A stretch of DNA of 64,000 nt from Tetragonia tetragonoides (Eukaryota > Streptophyta > Magnoliopsida > Caryophyllales > Aizoaceae), in NCBI GenBank assembly GCA_038025085.1, contig CM076142.1, forward strand, positions 12,064,001 through 12,128,000. Reading direction: 5' to 3'. The notes beneath the pieces are model-generated. The model was not told the origin of the DNA and did no database searches. It was given only the letters and a program-made list of their open reading frames with translations. A program made the position numbers and the translations under genes. Below, in pieces: positions 55,922-64,000 of the stretch (the first letter of the stretch is position 1; each line of letters begins with the position of its first letter).

Positions 55922-58249
55922 ATGGCCCCGAAAACTCTGCTTTTCCTATCAACCCTTTTCTTGTCTTTGGTTTTTCTTAATGCTAATACTACACCCCTTC
56001 AAACCTACATTGTCCAGCTACACCCTAAAAGTAAAACAGCTAGTACCTTCTCGTCGAGGTTTCAATGGCATTGTTCTTTCCTTGAGCGAGCGGTTTCTTC
56101 TTCCTTGGAAGATGACAACCCTTCTAGTCGTCTTCTTTACTCTTACCGTTCATCTATAGAAGGATTCGCGGCTCTTTTATCTGAGCATGAGGTTGAGTCT
56201 TTAAGAAAGTTGCATGATGTTGTTGCAATTAGACCTGATAGGAGGTTTGAGTTGCACACTACTTACTCTTATAAGTTTTTAGGACTTGATGCTCCTAGGG
56301 TAGGTGTTTGGTCTAGGACCGCATTTGGAAGGGGAACGATTGTTGGTGTTCTTGACACTGGGGTTTGGCCTGAGAGCCCAAGCTTCAATGATCAAGGGAT
56401 GCCACCAGCTCCCAAGAAGTGGAGAGGGATCTGTCAAGAAGGGCAGAACTTTAACTCTTCGAGTTGTAATAGGAAGCTCATTGGCGCTAGGTTCTTCATC
56501 AAAGGTCATCAAGTGGCTAATCCAGTGCCCCTAGAACCAGAGATCATCCCGGAGTATGTGTCCCCACGTGATTCAGCGGGGCATGGGACTCACACATCAT
56601 CAACGGCTGGAGGCTCACCAGTCCCAATGGCGAGTGTGTTTGGGAACGGGGCTGGAGAGGCCCGAGGAATGGCCCCAGGGGCACACGTTGCCATCTACAA
56701 GGTCTGCTGGTTTAGTGGGTGTTACAGTTCTGACATCCTAGCTGCAATGGATGTCGCCATAAGAGATGGTGTCCATGTCCTCTCCCTGTCCTTGGGAGGA
56801 TTTCCGGTCCCTTTCTATGACGACACTGTGGCCATCGGTAGCTTTCATGCTGCTGCAAGGGGCATATCAGTCGTTTGTGCAGCCGGAAACAATGGTCCCA
56901 CCAGAAACTCTGTAGCCAATGAGGCTCCTTGGGTCACCACTGTGGGAGCAAGTACCCTTGATAGGAGATTTCCTGCGTTTGTCAGAATGGGTAGTGGGAT
57001 GTACCTCTATGGAGAATCCATGTTTCCAGGAAGTCATCTTCCTTGGTCACAGAAAGAACTCGAAGTGGTTTATCTTGCCGGAGGTGATAAGGGAAGTGAA
57101 TTTTGTCTCCAAGGGTCTCTTTCTCCGGCAGAAGTAGCAGGAAAAATGGTGGTATGTGACAGAGGTGTGAATGGAAGAGCAGAGAAGGGTGAAGTTGTGA
57201 AGAAAGCAGGAGGAGCGGCCATGATTGTAGCAAATACTCTAATAAATCTCGAAGATGATTCAGTTGATGCTCATGTCTTGCCTGCTACTTTGATCGGTTT
57301 CTCAGAATCACTCAAACTAAAAAGTTACATCAACTCTACAAGGAGACCAACAGCAAGACTTCTCTTTATAGGGACTGTAACAGGAAAATCCAGAGCACCA
57401 GCTGTAGCGCAGTTCTCATCCAGGGGGCCGAGCTTTAACAACCCTTCGATCCTTAAGCCAGACATGATTGCTCCAGGCGTCAACATCATAGCCGCATGGC
57501 CTCAAAACTTGGGGCCCTCTGGTCTTCCAGGAGATTCTAGAAGGACAGATTTCACTGTCATGTCAGGAACTTCTATGGCCTGTCCACATGTCAGTGGCAT
57601 TTCGGCTCTTATTCACGCTGCTCACCCCACTTGGTCCCCCGCTGCTATTAAGTCTGCACTTATGACCACTGCAGATGTAACTGATCATAATGGGAAGCCA
57701 ATACTGGATGGGGATATTCCAGCAGACTACTTTTCCATGGGTTCTGGACACATTAATGCAGATAGAGCAGTTGATCCTGGATTGGTATATAATATCAGAC
57801 CAGGGGAGTACATCATACATCTCTGTGGTCTGGGATACAAGACACCTGAAATCTTCTCAATCACTCACAGGAATATCAGTTGCACTGAGTTACTGCAGAA
57901 AAACAAGGGTTTCAGCCTCAATTACCCTTCAATTTCTGCGATTTTCAAGGGAAGGGAGACAGTTAAGGTGATTCATAGGCGAGTAACTAATGTCGGCAGA
58001 CCAAATTCCATCTACTCAGTGGAAGTAAAGGCGCCAAAGGGAGTCAAGATTATAGTGAAACCAAGGCAGTTGGTATTCCGAAGCATTAATCAGACATTGG
58101 GCTACAGAGTCTATGTTACAGCCAAGAAAGGAATGAGATTGAACCCAGAAAGCTCTGCACAAGGAGAACTTGTTTGGGCGCACTCTCAGCAAAAACTTTA
58201 CAGGGTTAGAAGCCCTATTACAGTTTCTTGGGCAGCCAAGGAACCATAA
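55922..58249 (+). CDS. SDD1: Subtilisin-like serine protease SBT1.2 (SDD1 type), secreted
   Basis: A single-exon ORF of 775 aa starting at ATG. A signal peptide (about 1-22, TLLFLSTLFLSLVFLNA) leads into an I9 inhibitor propeptide (about 27-105, starting TYIVQLHP). The catalytic domain follows, with Asp145 (VLDTGVWPE), His221 (GHGTHTSS), Asn323 of the oxyanion hole (AAGNNGP) and Ser551 (GTSMACPHVSG). A PA domain is inserted between Asn and Ser, and a fibronectin-like domain closes the protein. Blocks such as YKVCWFSGCYSSDILAA and RPGEYIIHLCGLGY match the SDD1 protein I recall very closely. SDD1 acts in the apoplast to limit stomatal density; the same role here is inferred. All catalytic residues are present and no break is seen. 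Confidence 0.94.
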   Translation: MAPKTLLFLSTLFLSLVFLNANTTPLQTYIVQLHPKSKTASTFSSRFQWHCSFLERAVSSSLEDDNPSSRLLYSYRSSIEGFAALLSEHEVESLRKLHDVVAIRPDRRFELHTTYSYKFLGLDAPRVGVWSRTAFGRGTIVGVLDTGVWPESPSFNDQGMPPAPKKWRGICQEGQNFNSSSCNRKLIGARFFIKGHQVANPVPLEPEIIPEYVSPRDSAGHGTHTSSTAGGSPVPMASVFGNGAGEARGMAPGAHVAIYKVCWFSGCYSSDILAAMDVAIRDGVHVLSLSLGGFPVPFYDDTVAIGSFHAAARGISVVCAAGNNGPTRNSVANEAPWVTTVGASTLDRRFPAFVRMGSGMYLYGESMFPGSHLPWSQKELEVVYLAGGDKGSEFCLQGSLSPAEVAGKMVVCDRGVNGRAEKGEVVKKAGGAAMIVANTLINLEDDSVDAHVLPATLIGFSESLKLKSYINSTRRPTARLLFIGTVTGKSRAPAVAQFSSRGPSFNNPSILKPDMIAPGVNIIAAWPQNLGPSGLPGDSRRTDFTVMSGTSMACPHVSGISALIHAAHPTWSPAAIKSALMTTADVTDHNGKPILDGDIPADYFSMGSGHINADRAVDPGLVYNIRPGEYIIHLCGLGYKTPEIFSITHRNISCTELLQKNKGFSLNYPSISAIFKGRETVKVIHRRVTNVGRPNSIYSVEVKAPKGVKIIVKPRQLVFRSINQTLGYRVYVTAKKGMRLNPESSAQGELVWAHSQQKLYRVRSPITVSWAAKEP

Positions 58250-59564
58250 TTGAAGGTTATATTTCCAGTTTCATTACCAAGCAGAGACAAAGCAGATCAT
58301 TTATCCTCATAAATTGACAGTCAAATTAGATTCTATGTGACCCACTATTGATTCAGAAGCATTTATAACATGTTCTCTATGTTACTTATTTGAGATTTCT
58401 CCTCAAATTTATGGTACTATTTATATGAAATACAAGGCTATTTTTTATGTGGTTGCTCCCATTAAGGAAACTGCAGATTCTGACGAATTCATTATATATG
58501 CCTTATAACATTCATTTCCTCACCTACTCAAACTCATGAGAGCAGTGATACTCAAATAACACTGAATGAGATCACATAAGACATTAAAGCAAGTACCTAG
58601 ATTTCATGTCTCATATTGCTAAAAGATGAACCAAAATGTAAAATACAAAGGATCTAAAGACAGCTCCAACAGTTCTAAGCATTTGCTCAATCCACTTCTA
58701 TAGGCTTCATATTAAACATAATAAGAACCTACTTGAGTAATCAGTGCAACCAACAGCGTTGATATTCTTTGGACTAGGAAAGGAGCAACTATGAGGTTGA
58801 GACTTGACCTGAAAATTGCTAAAAACAAGTCCGGCACCAGAAATATTAGGTACCCTGACAGGCCAACAAGTATAGACCGAGCTTAAGTTCGACAATGGAC
58901 TGCTCTTTCATACATTATACTATCAGATGATTTGTAGTCAGACTCTTAATTCAAAGGTAGGGCTGAAGTTTGCTTCAGAGCATAGCTAAAACATATACCC
59001 CATTAATTATGGAGTAAAAAGAAGAACAGTTCAGATTAGTTATACCAGAATTTTGAAGGACTTACAAAAGATCTAGCTTGGTCAATCTAAAATGTTGTTT
59101 AAGATGAGATTTCTTGTGCATTCCATTTTCTTCATCTTTTTTCTGTGACATTGCATGTTCTAGAATGCAATACAACCCTTGAGGGAAGATGATAAAAGAC
59201 AGACAAACAACTGAGGAACTACTACACAGCGCAAGAAATGATATATGCAGAACACATAAAATCCTTCATTTTCGCCATTAATTTACAAGTTGATACGGTG
59301 ATCAAGGCAGTTGGAATTACTGCTACAGAAGTGGTGATAAATCATATGTATTTTCAAAGAAGCAACTCAGGAATAGTAAATACAATTACTGTCAAGAAAT
59401 GTAGGTTCTCATTTTAGATTGGACATGGCAAGTGAAACAAACCTAGATGAACAGAAGGAAGCTTTTGAGCTATACCCAACACGATCTCATTGAAGCAAAA
59501 AAGACAAAGGCCGCATGACCATGCTAAAATCATGTGTAATAGGAAAGAGAGCATGTACATTGCC
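58250..59564. other. DNA between convergent subtilase and Psb28 genes
   Basis: This contains the 3' regions of both genes. No gene, RNA or mobile element is recognised. The small ORF at 58707-58895 on the - strand lacks support. Confidence 0.5.
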
Positions 59565-61024
59565 TTAACTCTTGACGAACGACAAGCCATTAGCATTGGA
59601 GTACCGTTCCATGAATCTCATGAACCTGTCCCATTCTCTTGGGGTGCGCATGATATATTTAGCTTCAATACCTGCTGGTTTTCCATTAACAAACCTAGCA
59701 TTCACATTGTTTGACGAAAGAACACCTTCCTCGTCTATCATGTAGAACCCAGTTATATCACCAACCTCACTTGATGAGTCAAACACAGAGGGCTCATCAA
59801 ACCTGAATATAGCCTGGCCATTTGTACCATCCCTCGATTTGGTTAATCTCACATCCGGTATTGTAAGTTCATCAGTCCCTTGAATGAACTGAATTTTTGG
59901 TTGTACCATCATCACTATGGGTCCAACTGACTTAGAAGATGACCTATGTGATGCCCACCTCAATTGATGTAAATTCAGCTGTACCCCATTGAATGACGAA
60001 GAGTGGGCACGCTGGGGAATAGCCCAAGAGAAAACTCCTACACCAATATCATAAACGATTAGCTTACAATTTGAGGCTCAAGAGGAATTATGATAAGTGA
60101 TAACCCAACAAACATTCAAGAATGTGATTCGTTCTAGAATAGAGGACTAGTGAATAGTTCTTGCCTTCTAAATTCTAGAGCATTTCAAAGTCCATAGGAC
60201 CAGAAAAATAAGGGAAAAATTCCAAGTAGTGGCATAAATTTCAAAGACATGCTAAAGGTTTAAAGCTAAAGAAATGAATTTTATTTTTCTCCCCTCCTAA
60301 TTCCCTTGAATCCCTTTCATCATTCTTTGAATGTCACAAGTCAAAAGTTTTCTAATTCTCCATTGGCTATGTATTTATCAAAGAGGGATCTCAATTCTCA
60401 GCATACTACTCAATTCTGTGTTCTAAATTAAGGGTATTAGCTACTATCTAGTTCATAGTCTAAGCTACTTGGCAGGAACAAAAGTTTCAGAAGGAACTTA
60501 AAGACTCAAACTTCTACAAATGATGATCAATTACCCATTACATTCAGCAAATATAAAAGTCAAAAGGGTTCTAAAAAAAAACAATTACCCATAGGAAAAT
60601 CATGATAAGGGCTTATTAAACAACCTAAATCACCAGGATAAAACCTCATTCACCAATGCCAATTTGCATTATTATTTTTCTCTCAAAAGATCTTTGCTTT
60701 TTAGGTGACAACTAACATATACACTTAGACCAAATGAAAAGAAACTGAATTATTAATTTGGACAGTTCAAAAATGTTGTCAAAGTTTGTCTTGGGAGTTG
60801 GGTGTTATGCATAATGAAGCTACATGTGAGAAATACAATTATTTAGTGACAGACAATGCAATTTATAAATAGAAATAGTGAGACAATGGAAATGTACTTC
60901 AAATTATATATCTACAAAGAAGATATATAGGGAGAGAAAGAGTACCTGGGCGTGAAGGGGACTGCTGAGGAGAGCAGTGAGAAAAAGGAGAGGAACAAGT
61001 GAGAGATTGCAGAGCAGTAGCCAT
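59565..61024 (-). CDS. PSB28: Photosystem II reaction centre Psb28, chloroplast
   Basis: Two exons on the - strand, 61024-60946 and 60037-59565, join in frame (552 nt, 183 aa) across a 908-bp GT-AG intron. The start MATALQSLTCSSPFSHCSPQ is rich in serine and lacks acidic residues, as a chloroplast transit peptide would be. The mature part begins near PKIQFIQGTDE. It carries the family blocks IPDVRLTKSRDG, GFYMIDEEG, ARFVNGKP and MRTPREWDRFMRFMERY. Psb28 binds early photosystem II complexes (with CP47) and assists assembly and chlorophyll protein synthesis. Mature length (about 110 aa) is normal. The first exon start is the only ATG before the splice donor in frame. Confidence 0.93.
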
Positions 61025-62152
61025 GGTGATGGTGAGAATTGAGGTGAGGGAGGAGAGAGAAAGAATGTGAGTGTGAGTGGATGTTTGAGAGAGATGATGG
61101 ATATGGTCATCCTGAATTATGTTGGTGTGTTAAAACATCAGCCATTCATCACTGAAATTTTTGGGGAAAAAAGGGTACAGATAGATAGAGACCATAGAGC
61201 AAACAAAATCTAACAAATTTGGGAAGTTTGGAACCAAAAGCACAAGTCCACATTTTCTTCTCTACTCAATTGGGCTATAATCTACAACTACAAGTCTACA
61301 ACAACCCAAAAAACACCAAGGCCTTAGCCCACTAGATGAAGAGTGAAGAGTATATTGCCCAAGGCCTCTCAGAACCCAAAAAATAACATAGCCTTCGATT
61401 TTTGGCTTTACAAGGCTCCGTTGTCATTTTGTTTAAGGTTTTCTGGGGGGCTTACTTAACCCTATAGAAATTCTTGTGTCTCAAAAAGGTTATGACGATA
61501 ATCTTATCCTTAGGGTAGTGTACTGTGGAATGTCCAAGACTCCAAGCCTAATAAGGACTCCATAATCGACCCCGAGGGTCTTTTATGTCTCCTAAGAGTG
61601 TCTCATGCGATGTGTTGCAAAAATATCCATCTTTGTTTCGGGGCTTCTGAGAACCCCAAAAACCGTGGATTATAGCCTTCAATTGTTGGCTTCTCAAGGC
61701 CCTGTTGTCATCTTTACCTAAACTTCTCTAGGGGGTTTATTGTGACCTTAGAGGAATCTTTGTGCCCCAAGAAGACCACCAGGGTCCCTAACTTCGATTC
61801 ACTTCACACTCTACCTATTCCAGCCTTGAGATGGTGTGCCGTAAAACGTCCGTCCAAACCTATCAGAATCCTAATAACTGACTCTAAGGGCGTCTCATGT
61901 CCCCAATGAAGGTCTTGTGGGATGTAGTGCGAAAAAATCTACCTTTATTTCGGAGCCTCCCAAAACCCCTAAAAAACTTGTGCCGCCCCTAAATTACTAG
62001 GTACCGCCCCCCAAAATTCCAATTTTGCCCTTTTTTAATTTTTCGCTCATCCTCTCCCTCTCTCCCTCTCTAACTCTCACACCACTTCTCTCCCACTCTA
62101 CCACCCACTCTCATACCCAACCTTCATCAACATTCACTCAAGCAACCCGCGG
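61025..62152. other. Psb28 upstream region and MULE-gene leader
   Basis: 61025-61367 is probably the Psb28 promoter. 61368-61990 is a diverged tandem repeat. 62041-62150 is a CT-rich stretch (CTCTCCCTCTCTCCCTCTC) that looks like the leader of the transposase gene that follows. Confidence 0.5.
61368..61990. repeat. Diverged tandem repeat, units of about 280-320 bp
   Basis: Blocks recur in order. AGAACCC(C)AAAAA, TAGCCTTC, TTGGCTT and GTTGTCAT appear at about 61368 and again at about 61648. GTGCCCCAAGAAG-like and GTCTCATG blocks recur later, and CCCAAAACCCCTAAAAA near 61967 opens a third, partial unit. Units are too diverged for a young satellite. Confidence 0.65.
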
Positions 62153-62246
62153 ATGTCTGCCGGCGACCAAGAAGTGCCGTCGACGGTGGCGGAGGTAAAA
62201 TTAATTTTTTTTGCGCATTTTTTTTGCACGGTCGTCTGAGATTTTC

Positions 62247-62428
62247 GACTCACCCTTGGGTGAGTCGTCTGCTACAGGCGACCCACCCAAGGGGAGTCGT
62301 CTGTCGATCTCGACTCCCCAAGGGTGAGTCGTCCGCTACAGGCGACTCACCCTTGGGCGAGTCGAGATCAAAAGACGACTCACCCTTGGGTGGTCGCCTG
62401 TAGCAGACGACTCACCCAAGGGTGAGTC
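62247..62428. repeat. Array of six 19-20-bp palindromes with mirrored 13-bp spacers
   Basis: Six units close to GACTCACCCTTGGGTGAGTC, itself palindromic, are separated by 13-bp spacers. The spacers are GTCTGCTACAGGC, GTCTGTCGATCTC, GTCCGCTACAGGC, GAGATCAAAAGAC and GCCTGTAGCAGAC. The first and fifth are exact complements. The second resembles the complement of the fourth and of the spacer after the last unit. The whole array can fold on itself. It lies inside the intron of the MULE transposase gene. Confidence 0.9.
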
Positions 62429-62465
62429 GAGATCGACGACCGACAGACACAAAAAAAAAAATTTA

Positions 62466-62474
62466 TTGTAATTA

Positions 62475-62546
<72 letters not shown>

Positions 62547-62580
62547 TATTGTTATTATTATTATTATTATTATTATTTAT
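62466..62580 (+). repeat. (ATT)n microsatellite
   Basis: More than 30 ATT/TTA units with two interruptions (TTATTGTTATT), in the same intron as the palindrome array. Length is likely to vary between individuals. Confidence 0.95.
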
Positions 62581-63755
62581 TGTTTGAATTTAAGATTAAG
62601 CTAACATTGTTTTCGTTGTTTTCGTTAGATTCCTTTGGAGCGGTTCGGTGGTGATGGTGTTGATTACAGTACGCATTTCGTCACTGATGAGTTATTTGAT
62701 AGTGATACATATGCAATTAATTGGGCAAAACAAATTGCACTTACTATCGGGTTTGAGTTGATAATTTCGTCACACAAGAAGAGTGAAAGCGTAAAATTGT
62801 TAAAATGCAATCGAGGTGAACGCTACAGAGGGGAATTAAGAGACTTAGATACTGCTGTTCGGAAGAAATCGAAAACAAAGGCTTGTAAATGTACGTTCCA
62901 GTTGAGAGCTCGGCAAGTGTATGGGTCCAGTAGTTGGATGATTGTCACATTGCCTGGGACTAGGGGTACGCACAACCATGACTTTGCTGTGTATCCTGAG
63001 GGATATCGTCAGATGAGTGGTCTTAGTCCTGGGTCAAAGAAACTCGTTCGTGACATGACTTCGGCACAAACAAAGCCATGTGCTATCTTGGCCGCGATTA
63101 AGGAAAAATTTCCCGAGGACAATGCAACTAGACGGCATGTGTACAACCACAGAGATCGTATAAGGAAACTTGATTTTGAAGAGAGAGATGTCATTGGTCA
63201 GTTTCATCATTTAGCTGTGGCGAATAAGTACGTACATTGGACAAGAGCCGACCGAGCTACTAATGAGGTAACTCACGTGTTCATGGCACACCCTACATCA
63301 ATTCAGTTACTTCGGTCTTTTCGTTGGTTGATTGGCTTAGATTCCACGTACAAAACAAACAAGTATAAGATGCCGTTTGTTGAGATAGTGGGGATGACTC
63401 CAACCAATAAGAACTTCCTCATAGCTTATGCCATTATGAAGGATGAGACTCAGGCAAGCTATGCGTGGGTCTTAGATAAGTTGAGGATGCTTATTGGAAA
63501 TGATGTACACCCAACAGCAATTGTGACCGATCGTGAGCTAGGGTTGATGACACCTATTAGAGAGATATTTCCATTTTTGTGTGATTGTTATATTTTGCAT
63601 GTGGAGAGTGGTCGTGATTATTGGAGGTAAATAAAACAACAAATTACAATAAAACAAAAAATGTAAATAAGAAACAACAAATTACAATAACACAAATAAA
63701 TAATAACAATAACAATGAAACTCTTATAATAACAAATTCATCTAGGGTCAATACA

Positions 63756-64000
63756 TCATTTGGCAGCCCGCCAATCTCTCATATACTCGTCCATAATCGA
63801 TCGAGAATCTTCCGCTTGCTCCGGAGGAATCAAACTAATGAAAGACTCAGCTGCGACGGCTAGACGATTCACCCACTGCAAAAAAGTAACAATGAGTGTG
63901 AGTTCAGAGATATGTAATACGTAAAAATATATATATTTTAGTTAATCACTTACATAATCGCTGTTGGATCGTGGAGGAATCACAGGTGCTGCAGCGTCAC
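63756..64000 (-). CDS. End of an unidentified gene (two terminal exons, partial)
   Basis: On the - strand an exon running from beyond the window to 63954 ends at a clean GTAAGT donor. A second exon (63875-63756) starts after TTTTTTGCAG and ends at a TGA. They join in phase 0 and read DAAAPVIPPRSNSDY, then WVNRLAVAAESFISLIPPEQ, then a tail ending WRAAK. I do not recognise the family. It opposes the truncated transposase gene and may belong to the same Mutator-like element or be a captured or host gene. Confidence 0.45.

Larger units (their letters stand above)
62153..63630 (+). pseudogene. MULE transposase gene, truncated
   Basis: A short first exon (62153-62194, MSAGDQEVPSTVAE) joins in phase to 62629-63630 through a GT-AG intron, giving 347 aa. 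The second exon has a FAR1-like N-terminal region (KACKCTFQLRAR, THNHDF). The MULE transposase core follows, with the first catalytic Asp at 252 (WLIGLDSTYKTN) and the second at 315 (IVTDRELGLM). The ORF stops at CDCYILHVESGR, just where the conserved C.WH.E segment should be. The third catalytic residue (Glu) and the zinc-finger C-terminus are therefore missing. A frameshift or rearrangement probably ended it. It may be the 5' part of a Mutator-like element; terminal repeats were not found. Confidence 0.82.

Overview
This is nuclear DNA from a flowering plant, most likely a eudicot. The genes have many GT-AG introns, the intergenic DNA is AT-rich and crowded with plant transposon families, and each recognised protein matches a plant family closely. 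I cannot name the species. Five host genes are well supported: an ABCC5/MRP5-type vacuolar ABC transporter (3167-13056, +, 11 exons, 1514 aa), the complex I 39 kDa subunit NDUFA9 (18643-26703, +, 12 exons, 399 aa), a MUR3/KATAMARI1-type xyloglucan galactosyltransferase (50449-52446, +, one exon), an SDD1/SBT1.2 subtilase (55922-58249, +, one exon) and chloroplast Psb28 (59565-61024, -, two exons). A sixth ORF at 27348 is an unidentified single-span membrane protein.

Layout. 1-3166 is upstream DNA with a decayed LINE RNase H fragment. ABCC5 follows, with a Tourist-type MITE and two SINEs in its introns. At 13940-18300 lies an unusual 4.4 kb element with terminal inverted repeats. It holds two tRNA-like sequences in opposite orientation, about ten copies of a 23-bp repeat between them, and exon-like coding pieces. 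NDUFA9 comes next, its introns enlarged by a tandem duplication, a Stowaway MITE, two SINEs and two related TAA-flanked MITEs. 28-36 kb is a graveyard of short DNA transposons, including an Emigrant/pogo-like element. At 36.1-48.4 kb is a broken CACTA (En/Spm) element with a TNP2 pseudogene, and a Ty3/gypsy retrotransposon (38770-47475, 5-bp target duplication ACTCA) sits inside it. That retrotransposon has lost gag, the protease active site and part of one LTR in a single deletion. MUR3, SDD1 and Psb28 follow, separated by small MITEs and tandem repeats. The right edge holds a diverged tandem repeat, a truncated MULE transposase gene whose intron carries a striking array of palindromes, and the end of an unidentified opposing gene.

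The host genes do not form a pathway: they cover vacuolar transport, mitochondrial respiration, Golgi wall-polysaccharide synthesis, apoplastic proteolysis and photosystem II assembly. Gene order may be ancestral. From memory, ABCC5 and SDD1 are neighbours in Arabidopsis, and so are NDUFA9 and MUR3, so this window may interleave two conserved pairs. Exon boundaries were set by hand from splice sites, reading phase and recalled homologues. The summed coding lengths of the three spliced host genes are whole codons.
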